Positions 1-11,053 of a stretch of DNA of 64,000 bases are shown in pieces; position 1 is the stretch's first letter; each line of letters begins with the position of its first letter. Below the pieces are notes generated by a model that saw only the letters and a list, made by a program, of their open reading frames with translations, was not told the origin of the DNA and did no database searches. The position numbers and the translations under genes were made by a program. Origin of the DNA: Marchantia polymorpha subsp. ruderalis (Eukaryota; Streptophyta; Marchantiopsida; Marchantiales; Marchantiaceae); the NCBI GenBank assembly GCA_037833965.1, contig AP031357.1, forward strand, positions 19,550,001-19,614,000, in the 5' to 3' direction.

Positions 1-651
1 ATCGGTATCAATGGGTCGAAGTCCTCTTATCACCCGATGAACTTTCAAGGAATCTTAGTATTATCGAACCAATCACAGTATTATAAAGTGGCAGATGGAT
101 CATTAATAATGTGGATATCTGCTTTGATATCCCATCCATTAATTTTCAACATGTTTGTTATTCCGTGAGTCACGAACATTCCGATGGAAAATATGAGAAG
201 AATTCTCGCTCGATCGAGTCGGTTGGAATGGACAGACGGAATTCCCACGTGGAGTCATGAGCAGCGACCATCTGGACCCTGCGGTGACGGCGGCAACCGG
301 AGCTCAACTTCCGGCAGTTCCGACCGAGTCCACGCCGCACGAGAAGGTGGGCGTGAACCTCGTGGAGGGCGGCGCGCGCGCGCGGGGGAGCGCGACTCCA
401 CCACGTAAACCACAACGGAGTCACGAAGTCAGCCGGACGGACGTGGTTCGGTTTCCCGCTTCCGCTCTCGGAGAGGGACCGCCAACGTTCGAACACCACG
501 AGAATAGAAAAGTCAAGAACGTCGTGGTCCAGCGAGGGAACGGAGCGTTCTCCGAGGGGACAGGCTGTACTGTCGGGGAACACGGCGGCCTGAAGGGAAG
601 AAGAAGGAGAAGACGAGAGAAGGAGGATCGAGGAGCAGAGCAGTGGCGCCC
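1..651 (+). promoter_or_regulatory. Upstream region and 5' leader of the citrate synthase gene
   Basis: The first 180 bases are AT-rich. GC content then rises sharply, with a run of alternating GC near 370-385 and a purine-rich GA tract at about 595-640 just before the ATG. This looks like promoter plus 5' leader. Several open frames cross it on both strands, but they have no recognisable product and come from the high GC. No clear TATA box was identified. Confidence 0.5.
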
Positions 652-2106
652 ATGGCCTCGACGACGAGGCTCGCGATGCTGTCGCGGCATTTTGCGGTGC
701 ACGACGATGAATGTGGGGCGACCGATGGCGAGGGCAAGTTGAAGGTGGTCGATGGGAGGACGGGAAAGGAGTACGAGCTGGAAATTGGCGCCTCGAGGAC
801 TGTGAGGGCGACGGATTTGAAGAAGATCGGGGTTAGACTGTACGATCCGGGGTACGCGAACACAGCGGCCGTGAGGTCGGCAATTTCGTACATCGATGGG
901 GATCGAGGGATTTTGCGCTACCGAGGGTACCCGATCGAAGAGCTGGCAGAGAGGAGTAGCTTTGAAGAAGTGAGTTATTTGCTCGTGTATGGAGAATTGC
1001 CGACGAGCGCGCAGCTGGCGAGGTGGGAGTTGGCTGTGTCGCAGCACTCTGCGGTGCCCGAGGGCGTGCTGAAGATCATTGCGTCGCTGCCTCACGATGC
1101 GCACCCCATGGGCATGCTCATGGTCGGGATCTGTACGCTCTCCTCTTTCCATAACGATTCCAATCCGGCCTTGCGCGGGCACGATTTGTACGGGTCGGCT
1201 TCTGTTCGAGACAAGCAGATGGTGCGACTGCTCGGCAAGGTGCCGACGATTGCTGCGGCCGTGTATCAGCGGATGGCGGGCAGGGCGCCCGTCGCGCCTC
1301 GCTGCGGGCTGTCGTACGCGGAGAATTTTCTCTACATGCTCGATTCTCTGGGCGACAGGAGCTACCGGCCCAACCCTCGCCTCGCGAGAGCGATGGACAT
1401 TCTCTTCGTCTTGCACGCTGAGCACGAGATGAACTGTTCGACTGCTGCCGCTCGGCATTTGGCCTCGAGCGGGGTCGATGTCTACACGGCGATGGCGGGC
1501 GCGACGGGAGCCCTCTATGGACCTCTGCACGGGGGCGCCAACGAGGCGGTGTTGAAAATGTTGAGTGAGATCGGGACGGTGCAGAGCATTCCGGAGTTTC
1601 TCGAGGGTGTCAAGAGCAGGAAACGCAAGATGTCAGGATTCGGGCACCGTGTGTACAAGAACTATGATCCTCGGGCGAAGATCATCAGAGGGCTTGCTGA
1701 CGAGGTGTTTTCGATTGTGGGACGCGACCCTCTCATCGAGGTTGCGGTCGCTCTGGAACAAGCAGCACTCTCCGACGAGTACTTCGTCAGCCGCAAGCTG
1801 TACCCGAATGTGGACTTTTACTCGGGATTGATCTACCGAGCGCTGGGCTTCCCCACCGAATTCTTCCCGGTTCTGTTTGCCATTCCGCGCATGGCTGGCT
1901 ACTTAGCACACTGGAAGGAGTCGCTGGCGGACCCCGACACAAAGATCATGCGACCCCAGCAGTGGTACACGGGGGAAGGGCTTCGCTCTTACTCGAATGC
2001 TCACGCTCGTACAGCCACACACGAGGCAGAAGAGCTTGCTCAGATTCCCCATTCAAATGCCTACAGACGGCGATTGGCTGGAGTCAATGCGGGGAAGTGC
2101 AGTTAA
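652..2106 (+). CDS. CSY: Citrate synthase, peroxisomal/glyoxysomal type (single exon)
   Basis: Condenses acetyl-CoA and oxaloacetate to citrate; the peroxisomal isoform exports carbon from fatty-acid beta-oxidation and feeds the glyoxylate cycle. The frame stays open from ATG 652 to TAA 2106 (484 residues, near the usual length of about 500). The open frame extends to a GTG at 643, but 652 is the first ATG. Residues 6-14 (RLAMLSRHF) fit the PTS2 peroxisomal signal R-L-x5-H-[LF]. Catalytic residues are all present: His293 in GPLHGGAN, His332 in GFGHRVYK and Asp388 in [16 protein letters not shown] lies at 255-261. There is no PTS1 at the C-terminus (GKCS), so targeting should depend on PTS2. 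The gene is intronless and much richer in GC than its neighbours, unlike the intron-bearing Arabidopsis CSY genes I know of; a retrocopy origin is possible. The function call is firm; peroxisomal location is inferred from the motif. Confidence 0.95.
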   Translation: MASTTRLAMLSRHFAVHDDECGATDGEGKLKVVDGRTGKEYELEIGASRTVRATDLKKIGVRLYDPGYANTAAVRSAISYIDGDRGILRYRGYPIEELAERSSFEEVSYLLVYGELPTSAQLARWELAVSQHSAVPEGVLKIIASLPHDAHPMGMLMVGICTLSSFHNDSNPALRGHDLYGSASVRDKQMVRLLGKVPTIAAAVYQRMAGRAPVAPRCGLSYAENFLYMLDSLGDRSYRPNPRLARAMDILFVLHAEHEMNCSTAAARHLASSGVDVYTAMAGATGALYGPLHGGANEAVLKMLSEIGTVQSIPEFLEGVKSRKRKMSGFGHRVYKNYDPRAKIIRGLADEVFSIVGRDPLIEVAVALEQAALSDEYFVSRKLYPNVDFYSGLIYRALGFPTEFFPVLFAIPRMAGYLAHWKESLADPDTKIMRPQQWYTGEGLRSYSNAHARTATHEAEELAQIPHSNAYRRRLAGVNAGKCS

Positions 2107-2699
2107 GACGGTTTTGCACAAGTGTACAGATGGTTGATGTGACGAATCACAAGATGTGAGACCCTTTCAAAACTCCCAACTAGAAAGCAACGGAAATTAT
2201 CCAAACCCCAGAGTCCCACTGCGAGAGACCAGAAATTCTGGAACATGTGAATTTACAAAAATTATGTATAAATGAGTAATATATTACATTCGGAATCAAA
2301 CAACTATTGCAGCTGTGTAATCCTTCCGGAGGCATTCGGCGAACTGCATCTTGCTACAGCTACATTCATTCAACTAGGCCCGTGGAGTGTACTCGAGGCA
2401 ACAATTCCATCTCTGTGATGACAGACCCGCCGTTCCGTGCGTGTCCTTGTACCGGCATGCACATGACAATTGTTACATATAAAGGGCCTGTCCACTTTTA
2501 TCGTATTGCCTCTGGACCGAAGGCGAGGTTGCCGCTAGAGTTCCCTCGATGACTCTACTGCAACACACATCTTGTGATGCCCGAACAAGCCTGGGGTTTC
2601 TGGAGCACATCAATGTGATGTATTATGGCTGACTTACCCACCTTACTATCTTCAAAAAATGGTATGTTCAAATGCCACCAAATTTAATGGTGGCTCGTG
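2107..2699. other. Convergent 3' flanks between citrate synthase and golgin
   Basis: The 3' untranslated region of the citrate synthase probably ends near the AT-rich stretch at 2255-2290, and that of the golgin gene enters from the right. The stretch holds no convincing open frame, repeat or RNA gene. Confidence 0.4.
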
Positions 2700-5600
2700 C
2701 TATTGGATGCGTTTAGTGCGTCTTTGAACCTGAGCACAATGTGAGCAGAACAAGCAGATCCGATAACCATTTGGCCATTTCTCTGGGTCAACCTGCACAA
2801 GATGCAGAGGCCATTGATCCTGTAAGCTTCGGCGGCAGTAGTATGTCTCGTTCTCTACGGCAAACTTGAAGTAAGTGAAACAGGATAACACGCATCAAGC
2901 TCCCAGGACTCGCAATCTAATCTCAGAACTATCTCACTAACTTGAATACTATCAAACTACTTGCAACTTGATGTTTAACTCTCTCAATACTACAAGTATG
3001 AATTTGAAATGTTGGGCACTAATGACCGTTGTATGGGGATGGAAAACTTGTAGGGTACACCAACCTGCGAAATCAGAAGATTCATCTGCTCGCGGTAGAG
3101 AGCCTTTACGTCGGCCATATCTGCCTCCAGCTCGTCTGCCTACAGTCATAGTTTGCCCACATTGCTCTTATGAGATTTAGGCTGTGGGAATTGTCTTTGA
3201 CATTAAGGACTGTCATGCCTTCTGGATTGGGTGAAGTGTCCATTCGTAACTTTCAAGTGTTGTACACCTTCCTCCTTGTATGTCAAATGGCCAACTAAGT
3301 GTCATGGACTCACAGCATTAGACTTATTGTAAAAAACAATGAGGCTTTTTCTTACCTTCTCGTTCTGCTCACCAATGATGACAAGAGCCATATCATGCCT
3401 TCTCTTGAGCTCTTCCAGTTCTTTGCGAACTTTCACTGCAGCTGCAATCTCCTGCACATGATTCAGAATCACAGCTGTTATTCCACAGAAATGGCTGATG
3501 CTTGGAAGAATAATGCAATACACAAAGCACTCATCACACGAAATTTTCAAGGAGTGAGATTTACCTTCTCCATCTTGTTCAATCTTTCTGTTGCTTTGAG
3601 GAGATCCTCACTTGCGTGATCACGAGCAAGCAGAGCAGCTTTGAGATCTTTGTGAAGTTGTTGTACCTCACCTTGGAACCGTCTACATATATACAAACGA
3701 TGGTCAGAGAAGAGTATCAACGCAGCGTAACGAGGCATTTTAGTTAACTTGTTATAGAACAATGCGAACGATTTCCGAGGTTTCTTTCCTGTTTACACTT
3801 TCCTTCTATCTACATTTCTGGGAAAGTACGTTGAAGCCATTTTGTTCTTTCGTTAAAATGATCTTACACAGACCTCAAGTACAAGTACTCGAAGGCACGG
3901 TCTAATGCTTTGCAAATGATTTAAGGCTTGAACATAGATCCTCTGATCCAGTATCCTCTTAACTCTTGGAATTAGTATCAACTGATAAGAATTGCGAGAG
4001 AGCATGAGGTATTGGGTTTGATTGTAAGGTACCTGACTTGAGACAGAAGACGTTCCGTAGCAACATGATTTAAACCTTGTCCACCTCTAGCAGGGTCGAG
4101 ATCCATGATACCAGCCATGATGTCCGATGAGGACCCTAACCTCCTAACTGGGGTGTCTTTCGTATTGAAAAAATGCCTCTCTGTGGAAGTTGTGCTACCA
4201 CTGCTAGCTGTGTCGCCATTTTCTTCAGCAGGCACTGCTGGTGTCATGGCTTCCATGCGTGTGGCAAAATCCTTCTGCTGTGCTTCCATTGCTGCCTGTG
4301 GCCGCAGTGAAAGTATTGGAAGTAAGACTCTTTGAAAATTCCACTGACAAGTACTCTGGTAAGAGCGATTGAAAATGACTTGAATGTTACATCCTCCCAC
4401 GAACTGCAAACTTGCTTCTTTTACAAGAAAGAGTGTAGTTAGAGCTTTATATTATACATTTAGCTAATAGCATTGCCTGGTTCTAAGGCTGATTATTTAT
4501 TACCTTCATGACCTTGAGCTGCTTCTTCAAAGCTTCAGTCTCAGCCGTGAACTCCAGCTTGGACATTTTCAAGGTCCGTTGGGCTTCCTGTGGAATCAAA
4601 CGGGGAATTATTAACTGGTTCAAACCTTAATGAAGCCAGGTTGAGGGTTTTGACCGTGTAATACAGGAGAGATTGAACATCTGGATGTGCAACTAGATCG
4701 GAAGACGAACCTCTCTCAATTTCCTTTCGCTGAGAAGCTTTAACTCAGCCTCCTCTCTAGCTTTCTCAGCTCTTGCTTCAGCTTCGAGACACATCTCTTT
4801 GACTTCCTGACAGCACACCAGAAAATATGACATTCTCTTAGGCTCCTCCTAAGAATCAGTGTAAAAGTGATCAGATGACGTTTACGCCTATTGAGTCTAT
4901 TATAGCTCCGTGAAGAGGGAGCGACACCATGTCCATAGTTCACAAAGACTTACATATACTGGAATTTATATCTTAGGGGTGATAGCGAAAGATGAGATGC
5001 TCACCAGAAGCTCTGATTCCACCTCCTGCAACTTGGATTCAGCGCTTCGTGCCTTTGCTCTTACATCAAATACGGAAGTTTCTGCAATGTACGCGCGTCT
5101 ATCGGCAGCCTGGGCTGCAGATTCAGCTTTCTTCATTGCTTCCATATGGTTTTTGACAACAGTCTCCATCTCTTGCAGCTGATAGCTATGTTGTCGTTCC
5201 CTTTCTTCCATGATAGCCTCTCGCTGGGAGCACTGCATCGACAAGCTTTCCATCTAGCAGAACATGTTGCAATGAAACTAGACTCAGTCATCAAGAAAAT
5301 CACATTCTCAAATTTTTTGACACCAAAAGTGTCATGACAGAAGTGGACACTTGTCAAGCGTTGAAGCTGAGTTTTCAAGGTACAAATTCGTGGAAGAGTT
5401 GAGTAATTTCGTATATTGTTTCACAGCAAGGATCACCAACATACCAATCAATGCCAACAATCCTTACTAGTTTTAAGGACCAAGGCAATACAAATATACC
5501 TTGAGTCTGAAATGATCTCGATAAACAAGATTTGAACTCTTCAGAATGGCTAGACAAGAATGTTCCCCTATACTAAGAGGTGGTCTCCTTCAACTGAAAA

Positions 5601-8600
5601 TTTCACCATCGGAGGAGAAAAAATAGTCGGAATCCAAAAGGTAAACATCATTCTTGTCGTATTACTCGTTAATAAAAAAACTAACCTGGCGTACTAGTGG
5701 CATAGTTGATTCCGTCAGACGAGCAGTTGCTTCCTCTTGCGACGCTTCTGCTGTCCTACATCTTACCTCCAGTCTCTTAATCTGAGCATCCATCAAGAAT
5801 GAACTTCGTAAATACTTTTGATAGATAAGTGAGAGATTGTGGTGTCCAACAGAGGGTCAAAGGAGAACCTGGTCAACAAATTCAGAGCTTGCAGTGAAAA
5901 TAAGCCCAGTTATTTGAACCAGTTTCTCATGAAGACTGCTGTGAAGTTTTGCGATCATGAACCCATTAATCTGGTCAAAATTACCTCTTCTCTAAGTGAA
6001 TCTTCGCGCTCTGATGCCGCTTGTGTGGATTTTGTCAAACTCTGCAAGTCCAAAGCTGAGGGTAAGATCTTAAGAATAAGGTCATACTTAGGTGATTACG
6101 AAAGATTTTGGATGGAACCTTTGTCTTGCAATCCGAATGTCTTCTGAAGGGTGTTATAATGGTACCTTTTACTTCCAAAAAAACGTATGAGCGATTCTCT
6201 TCTATCCAACTATGAAAGTTGTAACCTTAGATCCCTTCGCCTCTTGAGGCCCATGCATACACTCAGTCCGTCAAACATTTCCAACTCCCATTCTTTAATA
6301 AAACTTACAGTGCGAAGGGCATCCATATTAGCAGACCAGATTCTTTCTCGCTCTTCCATCTTGCGTGCCATACTTGACAGTTGAGAGGAGGTCTCTTCTT
6401 GTGTATACCGCAAATCGTCTTCGGCCTGCTTCTTTGCTTCTTCCAAAAGCTGACATGAGGAGCCGTCATTAGTTATCAGTTGTCAATGTATCGTATTTCA
6501 AAGTCAACCAGTATTAGCAGACTTCTAAGATGAATATGAGAGATCACATGAAGCCTTAATAACTCAGATAAATGCTTGAAGTATCTTCAAGTTCCTACAA
6601 TGCGATCTGATACACCTTGTGCAGGAGCCATGCTAATTATCTGTAACTTTCCAATTATATTGGATGTCTCTGAATGGATGAAGCTACTACGCTATGCAGT
6701 GGTCACTTGTAAGCAAACCTGGGTATAGTGCTCTTTCTGATCCGCCAGTAGCTGTCGAGTGTGCTGAAGATCCAGATTTATTTCCTCGTAGTCCATCGAC
6801 CTTCATTACCAGCAAAGAATTTGTTAACTCCTTGTAATGAGCAACTACGCTCCTGCATGCAAATATGTATCGGTGCCGCTATTTGGGATAGATGGGAAGG
6901 TTCGTAAATCTACATTCAATCTATATTTCAACTGACGCCAAAGATGAGATCTTACCGCCCAAACAGTAACAAGACAGAAACGTCGTGCTGAAATTATATG
7001 GAAGTTTTCCAATTTTCCTTAAACAGACAGCACTCGTGTATTTGAAACACCGATATCCTAAATTAAGTCTAGGTACAAAGGCAGAAGAACTCATTCCCAA
7101 CATCAAGCTTTCCAAGCAAGCCGCTGGAAAGCTTAAGACGGAAGCATGGTCTGGCAAGTAAACTTCTATATTGCTAGATATCCAAAAGCCTCACCTAGTT
7201 TTGTCAGCTTGTCTTGCTGCAGCTTCTAGGATCTGTATTCAAGCAATAAAAACGTCAAAGGATGAAGGTCACAAATTCCTAGCTAGAGTCAATACTAATG
7301 AGCATACAGTTTTCATGGAGAAATCCCGTCTCCAGATCATGATGTTATAGTAGCTAATTTTGCAGACATAAATTTCTAGTGAACTTCTGGATGAAGGAAA
7401 AAAACAGACCTGAACTTGCGTGGACAATTTCTCCTTCTCTTGATCTGATTTTGCCAAGTCAGACCGGCATCTCTTCAAGATGCTCTCTAGCTCTCCCATT
7501 TTCTTTGAAAGCTTCTCCCCCTCCATGATATACTGCACACGCATTAATGTGAATTATTTCAGAAATTCAGTTGTCTGATAATTAAAAATAAGTTACTTCT
7601 CCTACCAAACAGCCCGAACACTAAAGAAGTATATCTAAAAACAGCAGAGCCATCAAGATTCTAGTGCCTGGCTGTGAAAGTCTCTGACCTGATCGTCATT
7701 ACCTGTTCAATTGAACTTTGCTTCTCGTTTAGTTCCTTAGTAACAAGATCTTTGCCCTTCTTCAGCTCCTCGACCTGTTGTCTCAGAGTGAAACATTCTT
7801 CCTTCATGGTGGCTGCCTGAGAAGTTGCTGAGAAGAGTTAATAACGGGGATCTCTGACAATGCCAATATATTTGACGGGTTGCAATTCCTGTACTTTTCC
7901 TTAAAAGAACAGTATCCGTAAAAAATCAGCAAATAAACTACCCACATCATGTTCAGGACCTCTGAGGCAGTCTTTCTCGAGAAAGATTGCCTATGCATTT
8001 AGACCATACTAAAAAGCACAGTGGAATTGATCCTGATGTGTTAGAAGGCTTGATTTATCATTATTAATCTACCCACCAAAGAGGAGCAAAGCATCACTGA
8101 TATGTTCGACATACTACGAATTGCATCTACAATGTGGGGACAAGGTAGCATGTCATCGAAATAAGTGCTAGGATGTGATAAGGACTTTGGAGATAACTTG
8201 AGCGCAGCAGAACTGAACTTACTGTTCTTTCAGCCACTCCCAGTCGTTTAGTGAACTCCTCTTGCAGCTCCGTCATTTCTTGAGATGAGGCATCTGGGTC
8301 AAGAAACTTGGCAGCTTCTTCCTTCAACTTCTCGTTCTCATTCTGCTCATGTCCAGATGGAGAGGGTTTTAGTAGTGAAAACATGGGTGCAAACTTCTTC
8401 TAAACAGACTCTTCTCAAGCAACATATAACTCCAAATGCTAGCGTGGTTTCATTTTCTTGCTTCCAGCATTGAAATTTGCATGTTTCGGTTCAGCATCAA
8501 GAATCTGTACCGTGAGTGCGCTATTAATGACCGTCATTGTTATGAGTTTACTCTCATAATGCTTCACCCTGCACATCATCCAATTCCAGCTTAACTCATT

Positions 8601-9832
8601 CAGTAGCTTTTAGCGTAACTGATCTCCTCAAAGGCTACCAGACCATCACTGACCGTTCTTCAGACATATCACTTTGCAGGGCGAAGGAGTTTTAACGATC
8701 GTGATCCAATCAGCAAATCCTTATTCACCCTAATCCATGGCTTCTCCCATGATCTTCCTAGAAGAAAGACTACGTAAAGAAGATTTAGTTGGGCCCACCC
8801 TGCAGAGTAGGGGAAGAGTAAGAACCTCATAGCAAGTTCCTTCTTCGCAGCACTCAGAGCAGTTTCCAATTCCTCGACTTTAGCCCGAGGATCGTCGTCA
8901 CCTGCATGATCCGTTTGTAATGGTCAGTCAACTGGCTGTAGCAGAGATAGCTCTCTTCACGTGATTGACGCATTTCTCTTGCCTTCAGGCTCCACTGGTA
9001 CCGAACAATACGAGCAGCGAGAACCAACTCTTTAGATAAGAATGTAAGCAATCCGGAACAGAACATAGCATGCATTAGGTTCTGTGGATCAAAGAAAATG
9101 AATGCTGTAGGCTGACTCCTTCCCTGGGCACTCAGTGCCTCTCAATTGCTTCCCCGTTGCTCGCACTCAGTCTATGAAGGACATGGATAAAGAAACTGAT
9201 TTCTACTTACTTGTGTGACTTCCAGAATAGGAACTGAAGGCTTAAGTAGAAAATACTTCCAGAGTTGAGACTATACTCTAAACAATAGAACCACTAACGC
9301 CATACAGACGATGAAGTACGATGAGAGTTCCTCTAAATACAACATCATCAGATTGATGCATGCCAATTGCCGAACCCAGGATGCTCTTATGCACTACAGC
9401 AAGATCAAGCTTGATTCAGCTGGTCACCGTGTACACCACAAAGGGGGCGAGGAGAGGTCACAGAATGCTGGGAGGAACATACAAGCTTCTGCAGAAAACC
9501 TTGGGAGAACAAGTTGTCGACCGAGTTGTGGTTCTTCTGGGTACTGGGTTGGTCAGATCCGTTCCTTGACTATGGGTTCTGAGGTTTAAAGAACCTACGA
9601 AGGCCAAAAGAGCCTCTCTCTCTCTTCTCTCTCTCTAGTCTCCTACACCGTCCTCTGCTGCTGCTCCTTGTGAAAAGTCACAGTGAGTGGAAATCCTCCT
9701 CCTCCCAGCAATAATCACACAGGCATTTGTACACAGATGGTCAATCGGCCAATGTACTTGCAAAGAAATGGACCTGGGGTCGTGATCGACCCATTTCGAG
9801 ATCGTACCTTCAGGCTGCGTATCCGAAGCCAT
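2700..9832 (-). CDS. GC5: Golgin of the TMF / golgin-candidate-5 type, multi-exon
   Basis: Long coiled-coil Golgi tether; TMF golgins capture vesicles and bind Rab6-type GTPases through their C-terminal domain. Exons, 5' to 3': 9832-9758, 9240-9211, 9081-8902, 8901-8826, 8671-8650, 8342-8223, 7816-7703, 7532-7410, 7232-7195, 6800-6719, 6449-6309, 6041-5985, 5781-5686, 5253-5005, 4806-4711, 4587-4504, 4295-4033, 3682-3565, 3451-3356, 3139-3065, 2864-2700. From 8342 leftward the frame, phases and heptad character follow plant GC5: NENEKLKEEA, then ESTMPLVRQ, then KVRKELEELKRRHDMAL, then ADMADVKALYREQMNLL. Total is about 766 residues against roughly 950 in Arabidopsis; the usual N-terminal MAWFSGK block was not found. 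The first five exons are tentative: the 9081-8902 and 8901-8826 blocks abut in different frames and need one extra base. The last exon (Cys-rich, 54 residues) is also tentative. Core assignment is firm, both ends are not. Confidence 0.85.
9592..9640. repeat. CT-rich low-complexity tract inside the golgin gene
   Basis: A short pyrimidine tract (CT units) lies on + between the proposed first and second golgin exons. It is a simple repeat with no evident function. Confidence 0.6.
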
Positions 9833-10070
9833 CGCAGGTGGGAAGCTGATCAAATCCAAATGTGCGTGGGCTTTCTTTCTGTCTCAATTTGCGTGTCTCT
9901 GATGATTCGCTGCTGAGCGAGGAAGAGAGACAGAGAGAAAGAGAGGGAGAGGGAGAAATAGAGATAGATAGATGGATCCAGAGAGGGGGAGAGAGTCAGA
10001 GCTCGTCGCTTCAGTGCTGCTCTTGTTTTCTTTCCCTGTTCTCTGTCACAGATCAAGTAAATCAATGACC
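9833..10070 (-). promoter_or_regulatory. Golgin 5' leader/promoter with GA/CT tract
   Basis: The purine-rich tract at 9916-9975 on + reads as a CT-rich stretch on -, directly upstream of the proposed golgin ATG at 9832. Such CT tracts are common in plant 5' leaders and core promoters. It is not protein-coding. Confidence 0.4.
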
Positions 10071-11053
10071 CGACTCTAATCCCAAATTACTTTCTTCTTT
10101 AATTAATCCCGCCCGCGTTTTAAGAAATCCCAGATTCCTTCTTTTCGGCCACTGGCCAGCAGCACCTCGCTCGCTATCACAGCACTCACTCACTACCTTG
10201 TTAGCACCGTCCTCTGCAAGGCGCTGCTGCTGCTGCTGCAGCACAAGGCCGTGGCCGTGGCGTACAAGGCGAGAGGAAAAGTGCCACCCGGAGGCAAGAG
10301 CGGGATGCGGCTGATGCAGTAGTCTTCGCCCGCTACAATTCTGTGCTGCATTTGCCGCCGGGCCTTCTTGGGCCACGTTTCCCTGCGATCTGTTTATTAG
10401 TCCGCAGCAGCAGCAGTTTAACTGTAAGCTGCTGCTCCGGAAGTAAAAACAATGATCTCCAAAGCTCCTCTCATTAATTCGCTTTCCGTCTCCGTATCAT
10501 CAGCAATCTCGTGACAACCGCATTCGGGTAGCCCGTTCCCCATCGCTGAGCGTGCGTGCGTGCTTCCGCTCACAGACGGCCATGACTCCCTGTCATGGGT
10601 ACCGGGCTGCGCATAAATATTCCGTAGGTCGAGGAGAATGTCAAAAGGCGGAAGGTCAAAAGACAGCATTGCTTCTTGGTTCCGGAGTTTTCAGTTCCTT
10701 GCCCTCCCTCCCTCCCTCCCTCCATGGACATCGATACCGTAATCTCACTTCTGCGCAAGAAAAGGCTTCCGTTTGTGCGGACACGGCTTTTCTTTTCTTT
10801 CCTTTTTTCTTTTCAAGAAGCCGAGATTTGCAGATTATTCGAGGGTCGGGAAATCGGTCAACGAGATCAGAAAATCTGGAAAATTGTAACGCAGGACTGA
10901 CTGGAAAATTCCAAAAGCGCCCAGAAAAGCGCCCGAGGACGAAGGGACGGGCTGAGACTGTGGAGGCGGGTTAGAGCACAAGGCCGCACTGAGTGGCTCT
11001 CTCGGCGAGCGTAGCCACAATGTGCAATGGGATCGGCGGCGACAGGAAGGGAG
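10071..11053. other. Intergenic GC-rich sequence, no gene recognised
   Basis: This stretch holds several triplet and simple repeats, including CTG units near 10220-10240, CAG units near 10405-10416 and CCCTC units near 10703-10720, plus overlapping frames on both strands with low-complexity translations. Nothing resembles a known protein. It probably belongs to upstream regulatory DNA of the golgin gene or to an unassigned transcript. Confidence 0.3.

Noticed and set aside
643-651. Upstream GTG start for citrate synthase
   Set aside because: Nuclear plant genes start at ATG; the first ATG in frame is 652.
421-1530. Minus-strand frame of 369 codons
   Set aside because: It is antisense to citrate synthase; high GC keeps the opposite strand open. 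Its translation is Arg/Pro/His-rich with no domain.
2952-2966. Alternative golgin ending of four residues after an AG at 2967
   Set aside because: The acceptor lacks a pyrimidine tract; the 2864-2700 exon has a much better one. Kept as a fallback only.
7940-8000. Possible extra golgin exon
   Set aside because: Flanking exons 8342-8223 and 7816-7703 join in phase and align continuously with GC5, so this piece is intronic.
9311-9589. Plus-strand frames of 69-92 codons inside the golgin gene
   Set aside because: They lie between golgin exons, overlap each other in two frames and match nothing known.
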